64,000 nucleotides of DNA, taken from assembly GCF_900115155.1 (NCBI RefSeq), contig NZ_FOVM01000006.1:1-64000 (forward strand). Direction: 5' to 3'. Source of the stretch: Mycetocola miduiensis. GTDB lineage: Bacteria; Actinomycetota; Actinomycetes; Actinomycetales; Microbacteriaceae. Made by a program: the position numbers and the translations under genes. Shown piece after piece: positions 8,649 to 17,410 of this stretch; position 1 is the stretch's first letter; each line of letters opens with the position of its first letter. A model generated the notes under the pieces. The model made no database searches. It had not been told where the DNA came from and was given only the letters and a program-made list of their open reading frames with translations.

Positions 8649-9728
8649 ATGTCGTTTAGTACCTTGCGACGGATCACCGTCGCTGCTGCAGCCATTGCTG
8701 CTTTGACCCTCACCGGCTGTTCCGCCGCCGGCAACGACGCTGCCGCTTCAGGAGGCAAGTCGGCCGAAGGCGTTTCCATCTCACTCAGCAACGGGTTCGT
8801 CAACGGCTGGCGCCTCACCCTCATCAACAAATTCGAAGAAGAAGCAAAGAAGCTCCAGAAAGACGGAATCGTCTCGGAATTCAACACTGTCAACGCCCCT
8901 GGCGAGAACAGTGCGACCGAGCAGGCGTCGCAAATTCGCAGCCTCGTACTGCAGAACCCGGACGTGCTCATGGTCATCCCGGCCTCGTCCACCGCCCTCG
9001 TCCCCGCCGTCGAAGAGGCCTGCGACGCCGGCATCACGGTGATCGTCCTGGACGCCGATATGGATGCTCCCTGCGCCACCATCGTTCGCAACGCTTACGA
9101 CCAGTGGGGCGAGGTCTCCCTGCAGCCCGCTCTCGACGCGATCGACGGCACCGGCAACATCGTCATCAACCGCGGTGTGATCGGGTCGCAGCCTGAAGAA
9201 GAGTTCCACGCGCGCCAGCTGGAGATCCTCAAGGACTACCCCGACGTGACCGTTGCGGCTGAGGTCAACGGCTACTGCGACAGCAGCACCGCCCAGAAGG
9301 AAATCGTGGGTGTGCTCGGGTCCTTGCCTGACATCGCAGCAGTACCCGGCTGCATCGGAGGTATGGGCGTGGTGCAGGCATTCGAGTCTGCGGGCCGAGA
9401 ACTCCCTGTTGTTGTCTTCGACACTGACGGCAAGTCACTCCAGTTCTGGAAGGACAAGGCCATCGAGAACGGTTCCTTCGCTGCCCTGACCGACCCAGGC
9501 CAGGCTGTCGCGGCCATCTACGTTGCGCTCGCAGTCCTCGATGGCAAGGACGTTCCGGATGAGATCGTTCTGCCGCTTCTCCAGATCGAGCAGGCCGACC
9601 TGGACTACTGGCTCGGCGAGCTGGACTCGGATGAGTACGCGGCCTACCCGTGGGACAAGGCGAGCGTCGAAGCAGCGATCGAAGCGGCTGCCGCCGGCGA
9701 CGACGCTGAAGCGCCCGCGATCAACTAA
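8649..9728 (+). CDS. ABC sugar/polyol-binding lipoprotein, ribose (RbsB/LsrB) type
   Basis: This 359-residue protein has a signal peptide and lipobox LTGC (Cys24). The mature part has the two-lobe family-4 periplasmic-binding fold: SISLSNGFVNGWRLTLINKF opening, NPDVLMVIPASSTALVPAVEEACDAGITVIVLD in the first lobe, and PGCIGGMGVVQAFESAGRELPVVVFDTDG in the second. The start follows AGGAGACAAACA, a good ribosome site. It is the first gene of the operon. The substrate is predicted to be a small sugar or polyol; resemblance to LsrB itself is only at fold level. Confidence 0.9.
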   Translation: MSFSTLRRITVAAAAIAALTLTGCSAAGNDAAASGGKSAEGVSISLSNGFVNGWRLTLINKFEEEAKKLQKDGIVSEFNTVNAPGENSATEQASQIRSLVLQNPDVLMVIPASSTALVPAVEEACDAGITVIVLDADMDAPCATIVRNAYDQWGEVSLQPALDAIDGTGNIVINRGVIGSQPEEEFHARQLEILKDYPDVTVAAEVNGYCDSSTAQKEIVGVLGSLPDIAAVPGCIGGMGVVQAFESAGRELPVVVFDTDGKSLQFWKDKAIENGSFAALTDPGQAVAAIYVALAVLDGKDVPDEIVLPLLQIEQADLDYWLGELDSDEYAAYPWDKASVEAAIEAAAAGDDAEAPAIN

Positions 9729-9761
9729 ATCCACGTGACCGACGAGCACAAGGAATCTCAC

Positions 9762-11297
9762 ATGTCAACGAGTGCACCGAACACCGCGGTCTCGTACCCG
9801 AGCCCGAACGTGGTCGCGCAACCGACGATCCGTGCAACTGCAGTCTCTAAGAGCTACGGCAATACGCACGCCCTGAACGGGGTCGATCTCGAAGTGCTGA
9901 GCGGTGAAATCCTTGGGCTCGTCGGTCACAACGGAGCGGGCAAGAGCACGTTGATGCGCCTGCTCGCGGGTCGGGAACGGCCGGATGCCGGAACCGTCCG
10001 CTTCCGTGACCTCCCGGTCGACCACTCATGGACGGGACCGGCGGCGGAGGCAGCCGGTGTCCGGATGGTTTACCAGGAACTTGCCCTCTGTTCGGACTTG
10101 ACGGTCACCGAGAACGCGTGGTTGTCTGACCGCCGTAAGTCCAGCGGAGTCGGCTGGCGGAGGCGGGCAGAGCGTCGCATCATCGATGTGCTCGACACTG
10201 TCTTCCCGGGTCACGGTATCGCCGTTATCGAACGCGCAGGCGACCTGCCAATGGCTCAACGCCAGATGGTCGAGATCGCCCGGGCGCTGTGCACCGAAAA
10301 CCTCCGGCTGCTCATCCTCGACGAGCCGACCGAGTCACTCGGCGTCGATGCCGCTGACCAGCTTTATGCGCACCTGGGAACACTTACCGAGCGTGGCGTC
10401 AGTGTTCTCCTGATCTCCCACAGGATGCATGAGGTCATCGCGCACAGCCACCGGATAGCCGTTATGAAGGACGGCCGGGTTGTCTCGGTCACCCAGGCAG
10501 AGGTCACCGAGGATGAACTGCTCGTGGCGATGGGCGGCGAGGTCCGGCCGGATGCGGCCACTCTCGACCGCGTCGTCTCGGCGGAATCGGCCGGCCCGTC
10601 CGCTGACACAGCCGACCGCTCCGGGACACGGGTCGCGGCCGTCGCCAACTCAGGTGCAACCCAATTCGAGGCCTATTCCGGCGAGATCATCGGCCTGGCC
10701 GGCCTGGCCGGGCAAGGTCAGGAAGAACTCCTGCAGAAACTGTGGGCCCCCGGTACCTTCAGCCGGGCAACGCAGGTTCCGCGCCACCGGGCGTATGTCC
10801 CCGGTGACCGCCAGACATCCGGCATCCTCCCCCTGTGGAGTGTCGCCGAGAACCTCACGATCGCAGCTTCACGGGCAATTAGCCGCTTCGGATTCGTGAA
10901 CACCCGACTGAAGCGCGAACTGGCTGACCACTGGGTCAGCACACTCAAGGTTCGGGGAGGCGCGAAGGCTCCGATCACCGCGCTCAGCGGGGGGAACCAG
11001 CAGAAGGTGCTGATCGCTCGCGCTTTCGCAGCCAACGCCGAGCTCGTGCTTTTGGACGACCCGTTCCGGGGCGTCGACGTCGCCACGAAGAACGAGCTGT
11101 ATGCGCTGATGAAAGCCGAAGCAGCGTTGGGCAGGAGCATCGTCTGGTACTCCACCGAAAACAAGGAAATGGCGCACTGCGACCGGGTTTACGTCTTCCG
11201 TGCCGGAAGGATCGTCTCCGAACTCCGCGGCTCCACCATCACCGAAGAACGCATCATCGCCGACTCGTTCGACGATCGGACGGGAGAAGTACGATGA
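9762..11297 (+). CDS. ABC sugar importer ATPase, RbsA/MglA type (two ABC domains)
   Basis: This is a 511-residue tandem ATPase. The first domain has Walker A GHNGAGKST (55-63), Walker B LLILDEPTESLG and a divergent signature LPMAQRQMVEIARAL in place of LSxGQ. The second domain keeps the signature LSGGNQQKVLIARAF, but its Walker A is degenerate (GLAGLAGQGQEEL, no GKS) and its Walker B reads LLDDPFRGVD, with Asp where a catalytic Glu is usual. Degeneracy of the second Walker A is normal in this family; the LDDP change is not. The ATG at 9762 follows AAGGA. The next gene overlaps by 4 bp. Confidence 0.92.
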   Translation: MSTSAPNTAVSYPSPNVVAQPTIRATAVSKSYGNTHALNGVDLEVLSGEILGLVGHNGAGKSTLMRLLAGRERPDAGTVRFRDLPVDHSWTGPAAEAAGVRMVYQELALCSDLTVTENAWLSDRRKSSGVGWRRRAERRIIDVLDTVFPGHGIAVIERAGDLPMAQRQMVEIARALCTENLRLLILDEPTESLGVDAADQLYAHLGTLTERGVSVLLISHRMHEVIAHSHRIAVMKDGRVVSVTQAEVTEDELLVAMGGEVRPDAATLDRVVSAESAGPSADTADRSGTRVAAVANSGATQFEAYSGEIIGLAGLAGQGQEELLQKLWAPGTFSRATQVPRHRAYVPGDRQTSGILPLWSVAENLTIAASRAISRFGFVNTRLKRELADHWVSTLKVRGGAKAPITALSGGNQQKVLIARAFAANAELVLLDDPFRGVDVATKNELYALMKAEAALGRSIVWYSTENKEMAHCDRVYVFRAGRIVSELRGSTITEERIIADSFDDRTGEVR

Positions 11298-12274
11298 CGA
11301 GTTCCACCATTACCCCCACGCTGCCCGATGCACGCACGCGACTGAAAGTCACCGCTGTTCACGGCTCTCCCGCGTTGCTCTCGCTCATTGCCATGGTCGT
11401 GATCTTCGCGGTCGCCGTTGCCAACCAGCCGGGCATTCTCAGCGTTCCCGGCCTGACCCTGATGCTGATGTCTGCCGTGCCGCTCGTGCTGGCGACGCAG
11501 GCGCAGATGCTCATCATGTCCGTCGGAGACATTGATCTCGGCATCGGCTACCTCGTGGGATTCGTCACGGTGATCGCGGCGACGGTGCTTCAGAGTTCTC
11601 CGCTTCTCGGCATTCTGATCCTCGGCGTCATCGTCATCGCCTATGCGGCGCTCGGGGCCATCATCCAAAAACGCAACGTGCCGTCGATCATCGTGACGTT
11701 GGGAATGTCCTTCGTCTGGCTGGGACTCGGTCTTCAGTTCCTGCCGACGCCCGGGGGTGAGGCCCCGGCATGGTTGGCGGCGATCGGCCGGTGGCGGCCC
11801 GACTGGGTCCCGGCGCCGCTTGTCTTCATCCTCGTCGCAACCCTGCTGGGCTGGCTGATCGCGCGACGAAGCCGACTGGGCACACGCATGCGCGCCCTCG
11901 GGAGTAGCCCGGCGACATTGGAGAAGCTCGGCTGGTCTCTGACCCGCACTCGCGTGCTCACCTATGTGATCGCCGCAGCACTGATCATCGCCGCCGGTCT
12001 GATGCTCGCATCACAAACCCGGTCCGGCGACATCAATTCTGCATCCAACTTCACCCTGATGACGATCGCCGCGGTCATCCTCGGTGGAGGCAACTTCTCG
12101 GGCGGTCGTGCGCTTCCACTCGGTGCGACGCTCGGCGCGGTCACTCTCGGGCTGATCACCGTCCTGCTCAGCCTTATCAACCTCTCCTCCAGTCTGCAGT
12201 CAGCGGCACAGGGACTCATCGTTCTCGCCGTCCTCGCCGGCCGGGTCATCACGGAACGGGCCATTCGCTCATGA
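11294..12274 (+). CDS. ABC sugar permease, RbsC/LsrC type (first)
   Basis: This is a 326-residue hydrophobic permease with 8-10 predicted helices. The RbsC-family signature appears as the glycine-rich ILGGGNFSGGRALPLGATLGAV near residues 263-284, and the family N-terminal pattern MLIMSVGDIDLGIGYLVGFV near residue 74. It overlaps the ATPase (ATGA) and the second permease by 4 bp each. Two different permease genes, as in lsrCD, imply a heterodimeric channel. Confidence 0.92.
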   Translation: MTSSTITPTLPDARTRLKVTAVHGSPALLSLIAMVVIFAVAVANQPGILSVPGLTLMLMSAVPLVLATQAQMLIMSVGDIDLGIGYLVGFVTVIAATVLQSSPLLGILILGVIVIAYAALGAIIQKRNVPSIIVTLGMSFVWLGLGLQFLPTPGGEAPAWLAAIGRWRPDWVPAPLVFILVATLLGWLIARRSRLGTRMRALGSSPATLEKLGWSLTRTRVLTYVIAAALIIAAGLMLASQTRSGDINSASNFTLMTIAAVILGGGNFSGGRALPLGATLGAVTLGLITVLLSLINLSSSLQSAAQGLIVLAVLAGRVITERAIRS

Positions 12275-13323
12275 CCACTACGCTTCCTGACACAACGTCA
12301 CAAAACCTGCGTCGGCAGGTGAGCAGATCTCGTGCCACCTGGCCGGCCTGGGGCTGGTCACTCATCGGAGTGATCGGTGTCTGGCTGTGTATCATCGCCG
12401 TCAGTTCGGGCTCCCCCCTCCAGCCGCTGAATCAGGCACTCACTCTCGCCCCGTACCTCGTTCTCGTGGCTCTCGGGCAGATGCTGGTCATCACCCTGGG
12501 ACCAGGAAACATCGACGTGTCGGTCGGCGCGATCATTTCGATGACCGCGTACGTTTCCGTCGCGATCTCGTCGAGCATGGGTCCCGCCGCCGGAATCGCT
12601 GCCGCCACCGGGGCAGGCGTCGCCGCGGCAGCGTGCAGCGTCATCGCCATTCTGGTCCTGAGGGTTCCGCCGATCATCGCGACCCTCGCGACCAGCTTGA
12701 TCGTTGCGTCCGCGACGCTGCTGCTCGCAGACGCCAATCGCTCGGGCGCGGCGCCCGCCCTGCGCGACTTCGTCAATGCGAGGGTGGCCGGGATCCCCGT
12801 CATCGCCATTCTCGTCGCACTGGTCACCGTCGCAGTCGCGTTTGCCCTGCGCCGCACAACCTTCGGCCTCGCGGTCATCGCGACAGGCCAAAGCTTCAAA
12901 GCCGCCGGGAAAGCGGGCATTCGCGTGGCGTTCGTCACCGCGGTCGTCTATCTGCTGAGCGGTGCATTCGCCGGACTCGCAGGCGCTCTGCTTGCCGCGT
13001 TCATCTCGCCGAGCACCGTACTCGGGACTTCCTACATGCTCGACTCCATTGCCGTGGTCGTGATCGGTGGAACTCTCATCGCGGGCGGGCGGCCAGTGCC
13101 AATCGGTCTCTGGACCGGAGCGATGTTCTTCGTACTGCTCTCCGGTCTGCTGAACCTCGTCGGCTGGAGTGTCGGCGCGCAGAACATCCTGAAGGGTGTC
13201 CTGGTCGTCCTCGTCGTCGTGATCTCGAGCACCGCAACAAAGACAGGACGTTCCACCTGGCGCCGGCTTCTTGAGGGCCGGAGAACTTCTACCCCAATCA
13301 CAAAGGAGAAAACACATGGCTGA
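12271..13323 (+). CDS. ABC sugar permease, RbsC/LsrD type (second)
   Basis: This is a 350-residue permease of the same family as its neighbour, with about 8-10 helices. It carries [21 protein letters not shown] (first conserved loop) and [23 protein letters not shown] (C-terminal conserved loop). Its C-terminus overlaps the start of the next gene by 8 bp, so importer and enzymes are translationally linked and probably handle the same substrate. Confidence 0.92.
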   Translation: MTTTLPDTTSQNLRRQVSRSRATWPAWGWSLIGVIGVWLCIIAVSSGSPLQPLNQALTLAPYLVLVALGQMLVITLGPGNIDVSVGAIISMTAYVSVAISSSMGPAAGIAAATGAGVAAAACSVIAILVLRVPPIIATLATSLIVASATLLLADANRSGAAPALRDFVNARVAGIPVIAILVALVTVAVAFALRRTTFGLAVIATGQSFKAAGKAGIRVAFVTAVVYLLSGAFAGLAGALLAAFISPSTVLGTSYMLDSIAVVVIGGTLIAGGRPVPIGLWTGAMFFVLLSGLLNLVGWSVGAQNILKGVLVVLVVVISSTATKTGRSTWRRLLEGRRTSTPITKEKTHG

Positions 13324-14188
13324 TCTCGACGACCTCCGCGAGGGAACCAACTTCGCCGGTCCCGCCACGACCGCATCCGGCTTCCACCTCAAGGGCCTCG
13401 GCGGTCAGGACTGGGGGATGCGCAGCCGACTCTCGCGTATCTTCGATCCGGCAGATGGCAAGACGGTCATGCTTGCGTTCGACCACGGCTACTTCCAAGG
13501 GCCCACCTCGGGTCTCGAACGCCTCGACCGCTCGATCGTTCCGCTCATCCCCCAAGCAGATGCACTCATGCTCACCAGGGGCGCCTTGCGCACGACGATC
13601 CCGGCAGAGAACGGTAAGGGAATCGTGTTGCGTGCCAGTGGCGGCCCGAGCGTGCTCAAAGACCTCTCAGATGAAGAGATCACCGTCAGCATCGACGACG
13701 CGGTCCGCCTGGACGCGGCCGCCCTGGCCGTTCAGGTATTCATCGGCGGTGAGAACGAGACGAAGTCGATCAAGAACATGAGCACACTTGTCGACCAGGG
13801 CCAGGCCGCCGGCATACCCGTCCTCGCAGTCACCGCGGTGGGCAAGGAGATGGTTCGTGACGCCCGGTACTTCCGCCTCGCCACGCGGATTCCCGCCGAG
13901 CTCGGTGCCAGCTTCGTCAAGACGTACTACGTCGAGGAGGGCTTCGAGTCCATCACCTCGTCGTGCCCGGTTCCGATCATCATCGCCGGCGGAAAAAAGG
14001 TCCCGGAGCGCGAAGCGTTGACGGTCGCTTACCGCGCCATTCAGGAGGGCGCCGCCGGTGTCGACATGGGCCGCAACGTCTTCCAGTCGGAGCACCCGTC
14101 GGCAATGCTCGCTGCCATTCGTTCAGTAGTGCACGATTCGCTGAAACCGGACGAGGCATTCGAACTCTTTGAGCAGCTCTCCCACTGA
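13316..14188 (+). CDS. lsrF: LsrF-type thiolase/aldolase (DhnA-like class I TIM barrel)
   Basis: This 290-residue protein matches Escherichia coli LsrF closely along its length. Shared landmarks are the MADLDD start, [79 protein letters not shown] and [11 protein letters not shown]. LsrF transfers an acetyl group from 3-hydroxy-5-phosphonooxypentane-2,4-dione to CoA in autoinducer-2 breakdown. The Schiff-base lysine (LsrF Lys203) is Lys202 here. The ATG at 13316 has AAGGAG upstream. LsrG and LsrR are absent from the neighbourhood and the kinase is not clearly LsrK, so the substrate may be a different phosphorylated diketone or ketose. Confidence 0.85.
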   Translation: MADLDDLREGTNFAGPATTASGFHLKGLGGQDWGMRSRLSRIFDPADGKTVMLAFDHGYFQGPTSGLERLDRSIVPLIPQADALMLTRGALRTTIPAENGKGIVLRASGGPSVLKDLSDEEITVSIDDAVRLDAAALAVQVFIGGENETKSIKNMSTLVDQGQAAGIPVLAVTAVGKEMVRDARYFRLATRIPAELGASFVKTYYVEEGFESITSSCPVPIIIAGGKKVPEREALTVAYRAIQEGAAGVDMGRNVFQSEHPSAMLAAIRSVVHDSLKPDEAFELFEQLSH

Positions 14189-14197
14189 CGCACCCGG

Positions 14198-14226
14198 CTG
14201 CGGGGTCCGCGCGATGGGCCCCGCAG
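14198..14226 (+). terminator. Intra-operon hairpin
   Basis: CTGCGGGG (14198-14205) and CCCCGCAG (14219-14226) form an 8-bp stem with a 13-nt loop, just after the LsrF-type gene and before the FAD dehydrogenase. No T tract follows. It may act as an attenuator or mRNA-stabilising element within the operon. Confidence 0.4.
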
Positions 14227-14246
14227 TTGTAACGAAGGAAACGAAA

Positions 14247-15893
14247 ATGCCATCACTGTCCACCTACCGAAGCCGGGTTGAGCCGGTCGACGTGGCCGTT
14301 ATCGGCGCCGGAATCAACGGCCTCGCTGTTGCTCGAGAAGCCGCCGCCCGTGGGATGAGCGTGGCTCTCATCGACCAGGACGACGTGGGTGCACGCACCT
14401 CGGCGATTTCCACCCGGCTGGTGCACGGCGGCCTGAAGTACCTCGAGCGGTTCGAATTGAATCTCGTCTTCGAGTCCATTCGTGAACGCAACATCCTGCT
14501 CAAGCAAGCACCGCACCTCGTGCGGCCCTACCCGATGCTGATTCCTTTTTCCGCGGGGCAGAGCAGGCCCGGCTGGTTGCTTGCTTGCGGGTTGATGTTG
14601 CATGACGTGCTGTCGGCGGGTAAGAAGTTGCCGCTCAATCGGGTCGTTTTCCGCAAGCGAATCGAACGCTCCTGGCCAGGGCTCGCCGAGGGCGGCCTGA
14701 AATGGGGCGGACTTTTCCAGGACGCCCAGGTCTCACTCACAGAGCGACTTACTGTCGAACTCGCCACCGACGCTTACCGGAACGGCGCCGTCGTACTGAC
14801 GCACGCCCGCGTAGAAAGCCTGATCCAGACTGACGGTCGCGTCACCGGTCTGCGTTATCGCGACCGCGACGACCGCAGTCTCAAAGAGATCGAGGCGCGA
14901 ATCGTCGTCAACGCTGCCGGGCCCTGGGTGGATGACATTCTGGGGATGGCTGGAGCGCAGGATCGCAAGATCGGCCCGACGAAGGGCAGCCACGCCATCG
15001 TCGACCGCTTCCCAGGTGCGCCTGACACCTGCATCTTCTTCGAATCGCCCGCAGACTCCCGGCCGATGTTCGTCCTGCCCTGGGCCGGTCGGTACATGAT
15101 CGGCACGACCGATCTGCCGTACGACGGCCGCCTCGATGTGATCGTCATGGATGCCGACGAAACGAAATACCTGCTCGACGCGGTCAACGACCTGATACCG
15201 CAGGCGGGTCTCACCCCCGATGATGTGCTGTGGTCCTACTCCGGGGTGCGGCCGCTGCCATACGTCGCCAACCTCGACGATCCCGCACAAGTCACCCGCG
15301 ATCACCAGATCCTCAGCCACGAGGGTGAGCTCACTGGGCTCGTGACCATCATTGGCGGCAAGCTCACCACCCACCGGGCACTCGGAGAGCAGGTGGCGAA
15401 ACTTCTCGCTCGCACTCTGGGGCTCGCATCGGCGGCGTCGCCGACCCGCACAGCACCACTGCCGGGGTCGCCTGGGAGCGAACCGTGGCCGGAGTTCCAC
15501 GCCCGCTTCATCCGGAGTTCCCGCCTGCCGCACGCAGTCGCCACCCGTCTGGTCGACACCTACGGCACCGCTGCGAGCGCGATTGATGCGATCGCCACGT
15601 CCCAGCCGGAGCTCGCCGAGGTCCTCGACGAAGACAGCGGAGCAATCGGCGCCGAGATCATCTACGCCGCCAGGGAGGAAGGGGCGCACACGCTCGAAGA
15701 CATCGTCCTTCGCCGTACGCTAATTGGTATCAATCGCGATGTCGGACTCTCAGCGGCACCCGTCGCCGCCGAGATCCTCGTCTCGCATGGCGACTGGTCG
15801 CGTGAGTATGCCGACGCGCAGGTTCACGCCTACAAGCAGGCCGTTCGGCGATTCAACCCGCGTGTCCTCGCCGACGACACCGCACAGCAATAA
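14247..15893 (+). CDS. GlpD/EryB-like FAD-dependent polyol-phosphate dehydrogenase
   Basis: This 548-residue protein has the glycerol-3-phosphate dehydrogenase architecture. An N-terminal FAD fold (VAVIGAGINGLAVAREAAARG, GAGING at 20-25) is followed by TSAISTRLVHGGLKYLERFE, the central VNAAGPWVDDIL, GPTKGSHAIVDRF and MIGTTDLPYDG, then the DAO C-terminal domain. GlpD oxidises glycerol 3-phosphate and EryB oxidises erythritol 4-phosphate, passing electrons to the quinone pool. Placed between a thiolase and an FGGY kinase, it probably oxidises the kinase product. The ATG at 14247 follows AAGGAA; in-frame upstream starts would fall across the hairpin. Confidence 0.85.
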   Translation: MPSLSTYRSRVEPVDVAVIGAGINGLAVAREAAARGMSVALIDQDDVGARTSAISTRLVHGGLKYLERFELNLVFESIRERNILLKQAPHLVRPYPMLIPFSAGQSRPGWLLACGLMLHDVLSAGKKLPLNRVVFRKRIERSWPGLAEGGLKWGGLFQDAQVSLTERLTVELATDAYRNGAVVLTHARVESLIQTDGRVTGLRYRDRDDRSLKEIEARIVVNAAGPWVDDILGMAGAQDRKIGPTKGSHAIVDRFPGAPDTCIFFESPADSRPMFVLPWAGRYMIGTTDLPYDGRLDVIVMDADETKYLLDAVNDLIPQAGLTPDDVLWSYSGVRPLPYVANLDDPAQVTRDHQILSHEGELTGLVTIIGGKLTTHRALGEQVAKLLARTLGLASAASPTRTAPLPGSPGSEPWPEFHARFIRSSRLPHAVATRLVDTYGTAASAIDAIATSQPELAEVLDEDSGAIGAEIIYAAREEGAHTLEDIVLRRTLIGINRDVGLSAAPVAAEILVSHGDWSREYADAQVHAYKQAVRRFNPRVLADDTAQQ

Positions 15894-15910
15894 CCAGCAA
15901 GGACCCCACT

Positions 15911-17410
15911 GTGGCAATGAAGCACTGTTTTGTCGGAATCGACGTCGGACTGACCGCGGCGAAGGCAGCCGCATTTGACGACACGGGCCGAGAACTCCGC
16001 ACGTACTCGGCGCCCAATCCTCGTATCGCAGTCGCTGCGGATCGCCAGGAAGTCGACATGTACGCCCTGTGGGCGACGGTCTCCGGCGTGCTGACGAGCC
16101 TCACGACCTGGCTCGATTCAGAAGGATGGGCGCCCCAGGCGGTCGGCGTTACCGGACACGGCAACGGCCTGTACCTCGTTGACGAATTGCTCCAGCCGGT
16201 TCGCCGCGCAATCGCGTCGAACGACAGCCGTGCTGAAGGCATAGTGGCAGGCATTGCGCCTGCTGACCGCGCGAGTATGCAGATCGTCACGGGGTCGGTG
16301 CCGTGGGCGGGTCAACCGGGCGTGTTGTTGCGCTGGTTGCAGGAGCACGAGCCCGAGTCGCTCGATCGAACCCGGTGGGTCCTCTCCTGCAAGGATTGGC
16401 TGACGACGCGGCTCATCGGACGACCGAGTGCAGACTTCTCGGATGCGTCGGCCTGCGGGCTTGTCTCTCTTGCAGACCGCGATTACGAACCACGCGTCTT
16501 CGACATGCTCGGATTGCCGCGCGCGCAGATGGCACTGCTTCCCCCGCTTGCAGCATCCGACAGCATTGTCGGCGAGATCACGGCGATTGCCGCTTCTGAA
16601 ACCGGGCTCCCCGTTGGAATTCCCGTCGTGGCGGGCTGCATGGATTGCGTCGCCAGTCCGCTGGGTGCCGGATCGGTGAGTGAGACGGATGTCACCATCA
16701 TCGTAGGAACCTGGGCGATCAACTCGGTCGTCGTTCCGGTCGGCTCAACTCCACCAAACGTGACACTCAATGCGTTGCTGCCTGACAAGCAAGTGATGCT
16801 TGCGCAGGAAGTGGCACCGACCTCGGCGGCGAGCATCGAGTGGTTCTCGTCACTGATGTCGACGGTGTCCGTCGACGCAATCACTCCGCGGCAACTGCTC
16901 GCCGCTGCCGCCGACGTACCCGCCGGAGCAGACGGGCTTCTCTTTCTCCCGTTCATCCACGGTGCTCCAGAGCACCTCGGAGCGTCGGGCTCCCTGCTGG
17001 GAGCGAAAGGCAGCCACGGCTACCGGGAGATCGCTCGTGCTGTCGCGGAAGGCATCACCCAGTACCACCGGGTGCAGCTGGAGAAGTTGTGCGCGAGCGG
17101 CGCGCTGGTATCCGAAGAACCGTGGACGCTCGCGGGAGGCGGAGCAAAGAACCCGCTCTGGGCGCAGATGTTCGCCGACATCATCGGGCACCCGGTGCGC
17201 CGCCAGCTCGGCACCGAGCTTGGAGCGCGCGGAGTCGCGTCGCTCGCTGCCGCCGGTGCGGGTGCGGATCTGGAGGGCTGGCGAACAAATCCCGACCCCA
17301 AACTTGTCGTGCACCCGGGTGTTGACCGCCAGCAGTACAGGAAACAGTCGGCCCGGTTCGACGCGGTGCTCGCCGCCATGGGAAGCGTCTGGTCGGAGGT
17401 CCAGGCATGA
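15911..17410 (+). CDS. FGGY-family carbohydrate kinase (polyol/ketose kinase)
   Basis: This 499-residue kinase has FVGIDVGLTAAKAAAFD (phosphate-1 loop) at the N-terminus, VTGHGNGLYLVDE, WVLSCKDWLTTRLIG, GCMDCVASPLGAGSVSE and LAGGGAKNPLWAQMFADI (adenosine loop). By eye it is nearer to L-xylulose/erythritol kinases (LyxK, EryA) than to LsrK, glycerol or rhamnulose kinases. It probably phosphorylates the imported sugar or polyol. Translation starts at GTG 15911 (AAGGA 8 nt upstream) or ATG 15917. It overlaps the next gene by 4 bp. Confidence 0.88.
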   Translation: MAMKHCFVGIDVGLTAAKAAAFDDTGRELRTYSAPNPRIAVAADRQEVDMYALWATVSGVLTSLTTWLDSEGWAPQAVGVTGHGNGLYLVDELLQPVRRAIASNDSRAEGIVAGIAPADRASMQIVTGSVPWAGQPGVLLRWLQEHEPESLDRTRWVLSCKDWLTTRLIGRPSADFSDASACGLVSLADRDYEPRVFDMLGLPRAQMALLPPLAASDSIVGEITAIAASETGLPVGIPVVAGCMDCVASPLGAGSVSETDVTIIVGTWAINSVVVPVGSTPPNVTLNALLPDKQVMLAQEVAPTSAASIEWFSSLMSTVSVDAITPRQLLAAAADVPAGADGLLFLPFIHGAPEHLGASGSLLGAKGSHGYREIARAVAEGITQYHRVQLEKLCASGALVSEEPWTLAGGGAKNPLWAQMFADIIGHPVRRQLGTELGARGVASLAAAGAGADLEGWRTNPDPKLVVHPGVDRQQYRKQSARFDAVLAAMGSVWSEVQA

